NCBI RefSeq assembly: GCF_004342915.1
Contig: NZ_SLWL01000001.1
Span: forward strand, 1 to 64,000
Direction of reading: 5' to 3'
DNA length: 64,000 bases
Source of the DNA: Camelimonas lactis
GTDB lineage: Bacteria > Pseudomonadota > Alphaproteobacteria > Rhizobiales > Beijerinckiaceae
Each line of letters opens with the position of its first letter. Within the stretch, counting starts at the first letter, position 1. The notes under the pieces are model-generated. The model was not told the origin of the DNA. It made no database searches and saw nothing but the letters and a program-made list of their open reading frames with translations. The position numbers were made by a program, and so were the translations under genes. Of the stretch, positions 45,765 to 54,679 are shown piece by piece.

Positions 45765-45793
45765 GGCCGGCGTCATCAGCCATGACGCCGGCC
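45765..45793 (+). promoter_or_regulatory. strong intergenic hairpin inside the operon
   Basis: GGCCGGCGTCAT, CAGCC and ATGACGCCGGCC form a perfect 12-bp stem, 31 bp after the HpaB-family stop and about 100 bp before the acyl-CoA dehydrogenase. No T-run follows. It may protect the upstream mRNA or lower readthrough to the last gene. Confidence 0.55.
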
Positions 45794-45896
45794 GCATCCC
45801 TTGTCATGATGGGGCAGCCATACGGCAAAGCGGACGCCGCGCCCGGCCAAACGGGGAAACAACAAGCGGCGCGCCTGACGGGAGCAGGAGCAGGGC

Positions 45897-48251
45897 ATGA
45901 ACGCGATTTCCCCCGCCATTCCGGCGCATGCGGACACACAGCTGGATCACCACGCCTTTCGCGCCCATGTGCGCGCCTGGCTGCGCGACAATCTGCCGGA
46001 GGAGCTGACGCGCCGTAACCGCACGGCGGTGCACCCCACCCGGGACGACATGCTGGAGATTTCCGCCATCCTGCACCGCAACGGCTGGTCGGTTCCCGGC
46101 TGGCCGGTGGAAGAGGGCGGAACCGGCTGGAGCGCCATGCAGCGCTACATTTTCGACGCCGAACTGGTGGCCGCCGGCGCGCCAACCAACAATGTCCAGG
46201 GCGTCGCCCTGGTCGGACCGGTGATCGCCCGCTTCGGCACGCCGGAGCAGAAGGCGCGGTTCCTGCCGGACATTCGCGAAGGCAAGGTCTACTGGTCCCA
46301 GGGCTTTTCCGAACCAGGCGCCGGGTCCGATCTCGCCTCCCTGCGCACCCGCGCCGTGCGCGAGGGCGACCATTACGTGGTCAACGGCCAGAAAATCTGG
46401 AACTCCCACTCGCATTTTTCCGACTGGATCTTCTGCCTGGTGCGCACCGATCCGGACGCCAAACCGCAGAAGGGCATCTCCTTCCTGCTGGTCGATCTGA
46501 GGTCGCCGGGCGTCACGGTGCGGCCGATCCAGTCGATCGATGGCGGCGAGAGCCTGTGCGAGGTGTTCTTCGACAATGTCATCGTCCCCGCCAACCAGCT
46601 GGTGGGCGAAGAAAACCGGGGCTGGGATTACGCCAAATGGCTGCTTGGCAATGAGCGCGTCGCCACCGCCAATGTGCCGCGCAACAAGCGCAATCTGGCG
46701 CTGATCCGCGACATGGCGCAGGTGGAAAAGCGCTGGGGCCGGCCGCTGATCGAAAGCGCCGACCTGCGCCACCGCCTCGGCCAGCTCGAGATCGACATGC
46801 TGGCGCTGGAAGAGGCGGTGATGCAGGCGCTCGCCTCCGGCGGCGACGACGCCGGCCTGCCGTCGGTGCTGAAGCTGGAGGGCACCCGGTTGCAGCAGGA
46901 GATCCTGCGCATGATGGTGGAGGTGCTGGGGCCTTATGGCGCCGCCTTCTACCCGGAGCCGAAGGACCGCGCCGGCGTCTATCTGCCCGGCCAGCCGCAC
47001 GCGGTCGACATGGTCGCGGATTTTCTGTTCATGCGCGCCGCCACCATTTATGGCGGCTCCAGCGAGGTGCAGCGCAACATTCTGGCGCGCCTGCTGCTGC
47101 GCGGTGAAACCGCGAGCCATCGCGAACTGACCGATGACCAGCGCATGCTGGCCGACAGCGCCGCCGCTTTCGCCCGCAAGCACGACGCCTTCGGCAATCT
47201 GCGCAAGCGTCCGGCGACGCGCGACAACATCCGCGCCGGGCTGGCCAGCTTCGCGGAGATGGGCTGGACTGGCCTCGGCCTGCCGGAAGACGCCGGCGGC
47301 TATGGCGGCGACGCCGCAGATATCGCCGTCATCGCCGAGGAGCTGGGCCGGGGGCTGGTGATGGAGCCATTCATTGGCTGCGTTGTCGCGCCAGGCGCCC
47401 TGCTGGCGGCTTGCGGCGCCACTGCGGATCTGGCGGCGCTGGTTGCGGGCGAGACGGTTTTCGCCGTCGCCCATGATGAACCGGAGGCGCGCGGCAAAAC
47501 CCAATGGGTGACGACCAGCGCCCGCCAGGACGGCGACGGCTGGGTGCTGGACGGCTTGAAGTGCGTGGTGGCCGGGGCGACGGCGGCGGATGTGTTTCTG
47601 GTTAGCGCCCGCACCAGCGGCGATGATGGCGATGAGGACGGGATCAGCCTGTTCTGCGTGCCGGCGACGGCGGCGGGCGTCGCTGTCAAACCGTTCCGCA
47701 CCATCGACAACCAGCAGGTCGGCGACGTGGCGCTGACGGGCGCCCGGCTGGAGGCTGGCGCGCTGATCGGCGCGGAGGGTCAGGCGTTCGCCGCCCTCGA
47801 CGCCATGACGGCGCGGGCGATCATGGCCAGTTGCGCCGATGCGGTGGGCGCCATGGAGCAGGCGCTGTGGACGACGCGCGATTACCTCCGCACGCGCCGT
47901 CAGTTCGGCGCCGCCCTGGCCGATTTCCAGGCGTTGCAGCACCGGCTCGCCGACATGTTCGTGGAGCTTGAACTGGCCCGCGCCAGCCTGGCGCGCGGTC
48001 TCGGCGCGCTGGATCTGGCTGATGCAGACGAGCGGCGGGCGCTGGTTTCAGCCAGCAAGGCCCGCATTGGCCGCGCCGGCTTCCATGTGGGCGCCCAGGG
48101 CATCCAGTTGCATGGCGGCATGGGCATGACCGAGGAGTGCGTCATCGGCCATTATTTCCGCCGCCTCAAGGTATTCGACACGGCGTATGGGGATGGCCAC
48201 TACCATGTCTGCGCCTGGGCGGACGCCGACGCCGGGGCGAGGGCAAGGTAA
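45897..48251 (+). CDS. double acyl-CoA dehydrogenase (two fused ACAD domains)
   Basis: A 784-residue protein, twice the usual ~385. Domain 1 (about 20-405) has S-E-P-G-A-G-S-D-L-A-S-L, W-N-S-H-S-H-F-S-D-W and ends Y-G-G-S-S-E-V-Q-R-N-I-L-A-R. Domain 2 (about 410-775) starts L-T-D-D-Q-R-M-L-A-D-S, has L-P-E-D-A-G-G-Y-G-G and ends L-H-G-G-M-G-M-T-E-E. Domain 2 resembles the degenerate partner subunit of heteromeric ACADs such as the steroid-degrading ChsE/IpdE types. It would oxidise the acyl-CoA made by the upstream ligase. A terminator follows at 48431. Confidence 0.93.
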   Translation: MNAISPAIPAHADTQLDHHAFRAHVRAWLRDNLPEELTRRNRTAVHPTRDDMLEISAILHRNGWSVPGWPVEEGGTGWSAMQRYIFDAELVAAGAPTNNVQGVALVGPVIARFGTPEQKARFLPDIREGKVYWSQGFSEPGAGSDLASLRTRAVREGDHYVVNGQKIWNSHSHFSDWIFCLVRTDPDAKPQKGISFLLVDLRSPGVTVRPIQSIDGGESLCEVFFDNVIVPANQLVGEENRGWDYAKWLLGNERVATANVPRNKRNLALIRDMAQVEKRWGRPLIESADLRHRLGQLEIDMLALEEAVMQALASGGDDAGLPSVLKLEGTRLQQEILRMMVEVLGPYGAAFYPEPKDRAGVYLPGQPHAVDMVADFLFMRAATIYGGSSEVQRNILARLLLRGETASHRELTDDQRMLADSAAAFARKHDAFGNLRKRPATRDNIRAGLASFAEMGWTGLGLPEDAGGYGGDAADIAVIAEELGRGLVMEPFIGCVVAPGALLAACGATADLAALVAGETVFAVAHDEPEARGKTQWVTTSARQDGDGWVLDGLKCVVAGATAADVFLVSARTSGDDGDEDGISLFCVPATAAGVAVKPFRTIDNQQVGDVALTGARLEAGALIGAEGQAFAALDAMTARAIMASCADAVGAMEQALWTTRDYLRTRRQFGAALADFQALQHRLADMFVELELARASLARGLGALDLADADERRALVSASKARIGRAGFHVGAQGIQLHGGMGMTEECVIGHYFRRLKVFDTAYGDGHYHVCAWADADAGARAR

Positions 48252-48430
48252 CAGGCGCCTCGACCCTGAAGGCCGGATGTGGCTTGGACTTGTCCCAGGG
48301 CGGCGTCTTTCGGGCGGCGCGTCCTGGTCAGCCGCTGGGTTTTTACCGGCGGAGCTTTTCTTTTCCGGGGCATACTCCGTCCCGCCGGCCCGAAACCCGC
48401 GCCTGCCCGGGTGAGCCTGTGCAAACATCA

Positions 48431-48467
48431 CGGGCGGCCCCAGATTTCTGGAGCCGCCCGTTTTTTT
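48431..48467 (+). terminator. intrinsic terminator of the catabolic operon
   Basis: CGGGCGGC and GCCGCCCG pair, extended inward by CCAGA/TCTGG, and are followed directly by seven T. It is 180 bp after the double acyl-CoA dehydrogenase, and the T-run is on the plus strand, so it ends that operon and not the opposing ribH2 transcript. Confidence 0.85.
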
Positions 48468-48501
48468 GCCTGGACGGCGTTGTTTCGTTTGGAGGTGGCG
48501 A

Positions 48502-49020
48502 TCAACCGGCGCTGGCGCCGGCGGTCGCGACCGGGACGCCGTAATTCGCCGCGGTGACCGCGAGGGCGGCGGCGGCGGCTTCGCGGCCCTTCACCTTGAA
48601 ATGGTTGTAGAAATAGGTGGTGTGCTCGGCGTGCTCGTGGAAATTGAGCGGCGTCAGCACCGCCGAGAGCACCGGCACGCCGGTGTCGAGCTGCACGCGC
48701 ATCAGGCCAGAGATGACGGCGTCGGCGACGAATTCGTGCCGGTAGATGCCGCCATTGACCACGAGGCCGGCGGCGACGATGGCGTCATGACCGCCCTGTT
48801 CCGCCAGCTTTTTGGCCAGCAGCGGAATTTCATAGGCGCCGGGCAGCTCGTAGAAATCGACGCTGACGTCGCGGCCGCTTTCGGCGATCGCCGCGCGGAA
48901 GGCGTCGCGGCTCTGGTCGACGATTTCGCGGTGCCAGGAGGCCTGGATGAAGGCGATGCGGGTGGGTCGGCGGGCGCTGGCGGCGCCGGAAACATTGGCC
49001 GAAGACACGTGTTGATTCAT
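48502..49020 (-). CDS. ribH2: 6,7-dimethyl-8-ribityllumazine synthase, type II
   Basis: A 172-residue enzyme of riboflavin synthesis. ATG 49020 has AAGGA upstream. The N-terminal extension is Ser/Ala-rich, and the core begins R-I-A-F-I-Q-A-S-W-H-R-E-I-V. The active-site loop G-L-V-V-N-G-G-I-Y-R-H-E-F-V is the form seen in RibH2 of Brucella and related Rhizobiales rather than the RibH1 G-x-T-x-H-F-D-Y form. It condenses the pyrimidine and four-carbon precursors. It stands alone behind an FMN riboswitch. Confidence 0.94.
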   Translation of the reverse strand: MNQHVSSANVSGAASARRPTRIAFIQASWHREIVDQSRDAFRAAIAESGRDVSVDFYELPGAYEIPLLAKKLAEQGGHDAIVAAGLVVNGGIYRHEFVADAVISGLMRVQLDTGVPVLSAVLTPLNFHEHAEHTTYFYNHFKVKGREAAAAALAVTAANYGVPVATAGASAG

Positions 49021-49126
49021 GATTGGCGTCCTTGTTGTTTGCCATGGCATGAATCAGGGCATACGGACGCACGACGGGCGGCCTTGGGCGAAAATCTGTT
49101 TTCGCCGGGCTGGGCGCCCCTGCAAC

Positions 49127-49321
49127 CGATCTCTTCCATCCGGACTGTGACCGTCGGCCCCGGAATTGCACCGGGTCTGCTGACCCCTGCGCGGCGTCGC
49201 ACGGCGGAAGCCGGCGATCCTCGCAGGGCGCTCGCGGGCTTGCGGCGACCTGATGGTTCGAAAGGAACCGTCCAAGCAAACCGCTTACCGCCGGTGGGGA
49301 ATTGCACCCCGCCCTGAGATC
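49127..49321 (-). promoter_or_regulatory. FMN riboswitch (RFN element)
   Basis: On the minus strand the conserved blocks appear in order: ATCTCAGGGCGGGGTGCAAT with CCCCACCGGCGGTAAGCGG, a middle arm, then GGTCAGCAGACCCGGTGCAA, CCGGGGCCGACGGTCACAG and TCCGGATGGAAGAGATC. The P1 stem pairs ATCTC with GAGAT. Downstream, a stem GGCGAAAA/TTTTCGCC (49087-49106) may be the expression platform. FMN binding should shut off ribH2, which lies about 105 bp further on. Confidence 0.95.
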
Positions 49322-49668
49322 ATCGCCCGCCACGAATGGCGGACAGGGCAATTGTTAGCGGTGTCCGGCGCGTCTGGCAATGCGTGCGTGTGGATGGCCG
49401 GCGCCGGCGGCATCGGGGAAACCGCTTGCCCGGCAAGGCGATGCGCCAATCCGCAGGCATTGCCGCTGCAATCATTGCAAGATTTTTTCCAGGCCCCATG
49501 GTCGGGCAGAAAGAATATGTCCGGGTCACATCTGCCTGTCAGGGCGTCACGCGATCAGAAAGCGTCGCCGTGGCGCGATGCGCATCTGGACTGGCGACAG
49601 CGTGGGACTTTGGTCGGCTTTTTCCGGGCCTGGGCCGGCTGTTGGCCTGGCCGGTTCTTTGCCCCGGA
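49322..49668. other. 347-bp intergenic stretch
   Basis: It contains the ribH2 promoter and the 3' side of the HI0933-like gene. No gene, hairpin with T-run or other element is supported. Confidence 0.4.
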
Positions 49669-50922
49669 TCAGCTTTGCGCCTGGAGATAGCGTATCGCGC
49701 CCGCCGCCGCCGCCGCGCCGAGGGCGAAGCAGGCCTGAAGCAAATAACCGCCGGTGGGGGCGTCCCAGTCGAGCATTTCGCCGGCAACGAACACGCCGGG
49801 CTTTTTCACCAGCATCATGTGGGCGTCGATTTCCGACAGGGCCACGCCGCCGCTGGTGGAGATGGCGCGCTCCAGCGGGGCCACGCCGGCGACGCTGAGC
49901 GGCAGGGCGCGAATGCGGCGGGCGAGGGTAGCGGCGTCATTGGTCAGGCTGTCGACGCCCTCCGCCAGATCAATTTCACGCAGCAACGCCACCGCCGCCG
50001 GGGCGAGGCCCGCCGCCTTGCGCAGCCAGGTGGCGCCGGATTTGCGGCCGCGCGGGCCGGCGAGCCGCGCCGCCAGCTCCTTCTGGTCGAGATCGGGACG
50101 CAGGTTCAGGCTCAGGCGCGCTTCACCGTCGCGGGCCAGGGCGGCGCGGATGGCGCCGGAAAGCGCGTAGACCACGCCGCCCTCCATGCCGCCGCGGGTG
50201 ATGACCGCTTCGCCGCGCGCCGTCACGCCGTCACAGGTCAGGGCGATGCGCTTCAGCGGCTGGCCGGCGAATTTGTCCTGCAGGTAGGCTGACCATCCAA
50301 TCAGCGCGCCACTGTTTGAAGGCGCCAGCGGCGTCACGGCGACGCCCGCCTCCGCCAGCGGCCCGGTCCAGCCGCCGTCGGCGCCAAGGCGCGGCCAGCT
50401 GGCGCCGCCGGTCGCCAGAACCACCACATCCGGCGCGACGGAGAACGCGCCCTCCGGTCCATCGAACGCCAGGGCGCCGTCGGCGTTCCAGCCGCGCCAT
50501 GTGCAGCGGGTGCGCAGGGTGACGCCAGCCTGGGCGAGGCGGCGCAGCCAGGCGCGCAGCAGCGGCGAGGCCTTGAAACTCTCCGGAAACACCCGGCCGC
50601 TGGAGCCGATGAAGGTGGGTTCGCCCAGCTCCGCCGCGAAGGCGCGCAGGGCGTCGGGCGGAAAGGCGTCGATCGCCGGGGTCAGCCACGGGGCGGCGGC
50701 GCCGTAGCGGCGCAGGAAGGCGTCGCGCGGCTCCGAATGGGTGAGGTTGAGGCCGCCGCGTCCGGCCATCAGGAATTTGCGCGCCGGGCTCGGCATGCGC
50801 TCGTAAACGGTGACGGCGAGCCCCGCGCCGGCCAGACGCTCCGCCGCCATCAGGCCCGCGGGACCCGCGCCGATAACGGCGGCGACACGGGGAGCGGGGG
50901 ACGGGGAGACGGGGGCATTCAT
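49669..50922 (-). CDS. HI0933/YhiN-family NAD(P)/FAD-dependent oxidoreductase
   Basis: A 417-residue flavoprotein. The FAD-binding start is V-A-A-V-I-G-A-G-P-A-G-L-M-A-A-E-R-L. M-A-G-R-G-G-L-N-L-T-H-S is the family's second motif, and the end contains V-F-V-A-G-E-M-L-D-W-D-A-P-T-G-G-Y-L-L-Q. ATG 50922 was taken because the FAD motif begins 13 residues later. Upstream frame extension to 51411 is not protein-like. The physiological substrate of this conserved family is unknown. Divergent from the AmpG-like transporter. Confidence 0.92.
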   Translation of the reverse strand: MNAPVSPSPAPRVAAVIGAGPAGLMAAERLAGAGLAVTVYERMPSPARKFLMAGRGGLNLTHSEPRDAFLRRYGAAAPWLTPAIDAFPPDALRAFAAELGEPTFIGSSGRVFPESFKASPLLRAWLRRLAQAGVTLRTRCTWRGWNADGALAFDGPEGAFSVAPDVVVLATGGASWPRLGADGGWTGPLAEAGVAVTPLAPSNSGALIGWSAYLQDKFAGQPLKRIALTCDGVTARGEAVITRGGMEGGVVYALSGAIRAALARDGEARLSLNLRPDLDQKELAARLAGPRGRKSGATWLRKAAGLAPAAVALLREIDLAEGVDSLTNDAATLARRIRALPLSVAGVAPLERAISTSGGVALSEIDAHMMLVKKPGVFVAGEMLDWDAPTGGYLLQACFALGAAAAAGAIRYLQAQS

Positions 50923-51087
50923 CGCAAAGCTTTCGTTCGGCGCTGCGGGCGCGCCCAGGGGCGGGGCGCCGGCCCGGTTTCGGCCCGGCGAGCTGGCCGC
51001 GTCTTTCCTTATGGAAGCTGGCGTATTGTGCAAGCCAGCATTGCTGGGGCGCGATGTCCAGAACCGTGTGGTCGAGGCCGCATCGTC

Positions 51088-52464
51088 ATGAGCCCCCCTG
51101 TGGCGCCATACTCCGGCATGCCTGCGATTCGCGACCGTTACGCCGCCATTTTCCGCTCCCTCGCCGACAGGCGTCATGTCCTGATGCTGGTGTTCGGCTT
51201 CAGTTCGGGCCTGCCATTCCTGCTTGTGTTTGGCACGCTGTCGGCGTGGCTGCGCGAGGCTGGCGTGTCGCGCACGGAAATCGGCCTGCTCAGCTGGGTG
51301 GCGCTGGCCTATTCCTTCAAGTTTGTCTGGGCCCCGGCGGTGGACGGTCTTGATCCGCCGTTGCTCGCGCGCTGGCTGGGGCGGCGGCGCGCCTGGATGA
51401 TGCTGGCGCAATGCGGCGTGGCGGCCGGCCTGATTGGCGTGGCCATGTCGGACCCGGCAGTGTTTCTGCCCGGGCTGATCGGCTTTGCCCTGCTGGTCGC
51501 CCTCGCCAGCGCCACCCAGGACGTGGCCGTGGACGGCTGGCGCATCAACGCCGCGCCGCAGGACGGGCAGGCCATGCTGGCGGCCATCTACCAGCTGGGA
51601 TACCGGCTGGCGCTGCTCTGCTCCGGCGCCGGCGCGCTGTATATCGCCGATTTCGTCGACTGGCGCAGCGCCTATCTCGCCATGGCGGTGTTGATGCTGG
51701 TCGGCATGGCTGGCGTGCTGGCGGCGCCGCGCCTGGCGGAGGACACGGCTCCATCACGGCAACGCAGCTGGCGTGCGACGATCGGCGAGGCGATCGTGGA
51801 GCCGTTCACCGATCTGGCGCGGCGCAAGGGCTCCTCGCTGATCCTGATCCTGGCGCTGATCGCCCTGTACCGGTTGCCGGATTTTGTCGCCGGGGTGATG
51901 GCCAATCCGCTTTATATCGACATGGGGTTCTCCAAATCCGAGATCGCCAGCGTATCGAAGGTGTTTGGCGTCTGGGTCGGCATCGCCGGGGCCTTTGTCG
52001 GCGGCGTGGCGGCGGCCCGTTTCAGCGTCATGCCCTGCCTCGTCTTCGGCGGCGTGGCGGCGGCGGCCTCCAACCTGATGTTCGCGTGGCTGGCGGTGCG
52101 CGGGCATGACCTGACGCTGCTCACCCTGTCGATCAGTCTCGACAATTTCGCCAGCGGCTTCGCCGGCTCGGTGCTGATCGCCTACATGTCCGGGCTGACG
52201 TCGCCGACCATGGCGGCCACGCAATATGCGTTGCTCAGTTCGCTTTACGCCCTGCCGGGCAAATTCGTTGGCGGCGCCTCGGGGCTGCTGGCGGACAAGG
52301 TCGGCTATCCATGGTTCTTCATCTGCACGGCGCTGGTGGGCGCGCCCATCGCGCTGCTGTCGCTCGCGGTGTGGCGCCTGGAGCGCCGGGCGGCCCGTGC
52401 GCGCCGGTTGCCGGAGCGGTCGCCGGAGCCGGAGGCCGACGCCGCCCGGGAAGGCGCCGGATGA
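51088..52464 (+). CDS. AmpG-like MFS transporter
   Basis: A 458-residue transporter with about 12-14 helices. Features of AmpG are F-G-F-S-S-G-L-P-F-L-L-V, S-F-K-F-V-W-A-P-A-V-D and T-Q-D-V-A-V-D-G-W-R. AmpG brings 1,6-anhydro-muropeptides from the periplasm for cell-wall recycling. An alternative start is the ATG at 51118. The C-terminal ~35 residues are Arg/Pro/Glu-rich and cytoplasmic. No ampD or ampR lies nearby. Confidence 0.9.
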   Translation: MSPPVAPYSGMPAIRDRYAAIFRSLADRRHVLMLVFGFSSGLPFLLVFGTLSAWLREAGVSRTEIGLLSWVALAYSFKFVWAPAVDGLDPPLLARWLGRRRAWMMLAQCGVAAGLIGVAMSDPAVFLPGLIGFALLVALASATQDVAVDGWRINAAPQDGQAMLAAIYQLGYRLALLCSGAGALYIADFVDWRSAYLAMAVLMLVGMAGVLAAPRLAEDTAPSRQRSWRATIGEAIVEPFTDLARRKGSSLILILALIALYRLPDFVAGVMANPLYIDMGFSKSEIASVSKVFGVWVGIAGAFVGGVAAARFSVMPCLVFGGVAAAASNLMFAWLAVRGHDLTLLTLSISLDNFASGFAGSVLIAYMSGLTSPTMAATQYALLSSLYALPGKFVGGASGLLADKVGYPWFFICTALVGAPIALLSLAVWRLERRAARARRLPERSPEPEADAAREGAG

Positions 52465-52632
52465 GCCGGCGGGAAGGGCGGGGCGCGTAACGGCCGAAAA
52501 CGCCGGCGCTATCGCCGTTTGGTCATTGTTTGACGCGTTGTTCGCATGATGAGTCCGGTTGGCGCGCAAACCGTCCGGTTCTGTGATCAGGACTGGCGGG
52601 CGCGATAGCGCTTCCGCCAGGATGGATAAGTC

Positions 52633-53289
52633 ATGAACCTCGTCGTCACGGCCGTCAAAGACGTCGCGCTGGTGGTGTTTGGGCTGTTGCCGGTGATGAA
52701 CCCTGTCAGCATGGCGCCGCTGTTCCTGGGCCTCACCCGGCAGGGTTCGTCGCAATTCCGGCGTCGGCAGGCGCGCAAATCAGCGCTGTACGCCATCGGC
52801 GTCCTCGTGGCGTTTTTCCTGCTCGGCAACGGCATCATCGCGCTGTTCGGCATTTCGCTTGCCGGCATCCGCATTGCCGGCGGCCTGATCGTGCTGGTGC
52901 TGGCGTTCCGCATGCTGTTCTCCGGCGACGGGGAGGCGGATACGGTGAAGGGCGGGCCGGACGCCATCAAGCGGGCCGAGGTGGATATTTCATTTTCGCC
53001 AATCGCCATGCCGGGCCTCGCGGGGCCGGGCTGTATCGCCATCGTAATGGGCTATGGTTCGCAAATCCCGGCGGATCACCAGCTTCTGGGCTACGCCGTG
53101 GTCCTGGCCGGCATCGTCATCACCGGCGTCATCGCATGGATCGTGCTGGCTGGCGCCGACTGGCTGGCCCGCTTCCTTGGCGAACATGGCATTCAGGCCG
53201 TTACCAAGATCATGGGCTTCCTGCTGGCCTGCATCGCCGTGCAGTTCATCGCCTCGGGCGTGCGGGAATTCGCGCACTCCATGGCGTGA
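52633..53289 (+). CDS. MarC-family integral membrane protein
   Basis: A 218-residue, six-helix membrane protein. The family signature appears as V-F-G-L-L-P-V-M-N-P-V-S-M-A-P-L-F and again as S-F-S-P-I-A-M-P-G-L-A-G-P-G, the two inverted N-P/P-G motifs. MarC proteins are now thought unrelated to antibiotic resistance, and some family members export amino acids. A long inverted repeat follows the gene. Start ATG 52633 has a modest ribosome site (GGATGGATAAGTC). Confidence 0.92.
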   Translation: MNLVVTAVKDVALVVFGLLPVMNPVSMAPLFLGLTRQGSSQFRRRQARKSALYAIGVLVAFFLLGNGIIALFGISLAGIRIAGGLIVLVLAFRMLFSGDGEADTVKGGPDAIKRAEVDISFSPIAMPGLAGPGCIAIVMGYGSQIPADHQLLGYAVVLAGIVITGVIAWIVLAGADWLARFLGEHGIQAVTKIMGFLLACIAVQFIASGVREFAHSMA

Positions 53290-53298
53290 TGGCAAAAA

Positions 53299-53366
53299 GC
53301 CCCGGCGGGGCATTTTCCGACGCTGGCGGCGCGCCTTGCCGGAAAATGCCTCAACCCCGCCGGGGC
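53299..53366. terminator. long inverted repeat between convergent genes
   Basis: GCCCCGGCGGGG pairs with CCCCGCCGGGGC and, after a short mismatch, CATTTTCCG with CGGAAAATG, giving a large stem between marC (plus) and the MDR gene (minus). There are no long T-runs (GTGTTATT on one side, AAAAAGC on the other, which reads GCTTTTT on the minus strand). It probably terminates the minus-strand gene and may serve both. Confidence 0.7.
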
Positions 53367-53399
53367 GTGTTATTCATGGGGGCCGCCGCAAAGGGCTCC

Positions 53400-54413
53400 T
53401 CAGGCCACCTTGACCAGAAGCTTGCCGAAGTTCTTGCCGCGAAGCAGGCCGATGAATGCTTCCGGGGCCTTGTCGAGGCCTTCGACGATGTCTTCCCGGT
53501 AACGGATCCTGCCCTCGCGGATCCACTGGCTCATGTCGCGCTGGAACGCCGGGCCGTCGGCGGCGAAATCCGAGACAATGAAGCCGCGAAGGGTGAGGCG
53601 CTTCGTCAACGCCTGGCGCATCAGGCCAGGCAGGCGATCCGGCCCTTCGGGAACGGCGGTATCATTGTAGTGGGCGATGAGGCCGCACAGGGGAATGCGG
53701 GCGAAGTCGTTGAGCAGGGGGAACACCGCGTCCCACACCGCGCCGCCGACATTCTCAAAATAGACGTCGATTCCATCCGGGCAGGCCGCCTTCAGCTTTG
53801 CTTTCATCTCCGGGTCGCGATGGTCGACGGCGGCGTCGAAGCCAAGCTCATCGATCAGGAATTTACACTTCTCCGGGCCGCCGGCGATGCCAACGGCGCG
53901 GGCGCCCCTGATTTTGGCGATCTGACCGACCAGCGCGCCGACAGCGCCCGTCGCGGCGGCGACGACGACGGTTTCGCCGGCCTTCGGCTGGCCGATGTTG
54001 AGCAGGCCGGTGTAAGCGGTCATGCCCGGCATGCCGAGCGCGCCGAGATGGCTCTGGATCGGCGCGTCGGCGGGGTCGATCTTGCGCAGATCCGAGCCGT
54101 CGGTGACGTAATAGCCCTGCCAGCCGGCGTAGCCGAGGACAATGTCGCCGGGTTTGAAAGCGTTATTGTTGGACGCTTCCACCTGGCCAACAGTGCCGCC
54201 GACGATCACGTCTCCCGGCTGCAGGGAGCGGGCGTAGGATTTGGCCTCGCTCATGCGGCCGCGCATGTAGGGGTCCAGCGACAGCCACAGGGTTTTCACC
54301 AGCACCTGGCCGGGGCCGGGCGAAGGCGCCTGCGCATCGACGATTCCGAAATCGGTCAGTTTGGGCTCGCCGACCGGGCGCACGGCCATGGTGACCTGGC
54401 GATTGACTGGCAT
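53400..54413 (-). CDS. NADPH-dependent MDR oxidoreductase (leukotriene B4 dehydrogenase/CurA-like)
   Basis: A 337-residue medium-chain reductase. It opens R-P-V-G-E-P-K-L-T-D-F and has L-D-P-Y-M-R-G-R-M-S, the group's signature. The NADPH site is V-V-A-A-A-T-G-A-V-G-A-L-V-G-Q, and K-C-K-F-L-I-D-E-L-G-F-D-A-A-V-D follows. Y-F-E-N-V-G-G and the C-terminal E-D-I-V-E-G-L-D-K-A-P are standard. It reduces alpha,beta-unsaturated carbonyls. No zinc-binding cysteines. It is monocistronic. Confidence 0.94.
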   Translation of the reverse strand: MPVNRQVTMAVRPVGEPKLTDFGIVDAQAPSPGPGQVLVKTLWLSLDPYMRGRMSEAKSYARSLQPGDVIVGGTVGQVEASNNNAFKPGDIVLGYAGWQGYYVTDGSDLRKIDPADAPIQSHLGALGMPGMTAYTGLLNIGQPKAGETVVVAAATGAVGALVGQIAKIRGARAVGIAGGPEKCKFLIDELGFDAAVDHRDPEMKAKLKAACPDGIDVYFENVGGAVWDAVFPLLNDFARIPLCGLIAHYNDTAVPEGPDRLPGLMRQALTKRLTLRGFIVSDFAADGPAFQRDMSQWIREGRIRYREDIVEGLDKAPEAFIGLLRGKNFGKLLVKVA

Positions 54414-54679
54414 GGTTTCTCTCCCTCTTCACCCGGGCGTCACAGGGCCGGACATGACGGCCATGGAGAATGGCCCGGCGCATGTCTTCGGGGCCTTGCC
54501 CGCAGCATGGCCGCACAGTTCCATGCGGGCCGCCGGCGCGCAAGACGCACGCGCGCGGGGCATGCCGGGCCCCGCCCGGTTCGGGCATGTCAGACGTAAA
54601 TGCTATCGCCGGGCATGGGCGGCCAGGCCCGGAATCCGGGCCGGCCGGTAGTCAGGCGGCGCCTGTCAGAGTGCGTGTT

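Noticed and set aside
45804-47942. Minus-strand open frame of 712 codons opposite the double acyl-CoA dehydrogenase
   Set aside because: The plus strand has clear ACAD motifs. The opposing frame has no recognisable domain.
53136-54599. 487-codon plus-strand frame over the MDR oxidoreductase
   Set aside because: The minus strand encodes an intact oxidoreductase. The plus frame is His/Glu/Arg-rich shadow.
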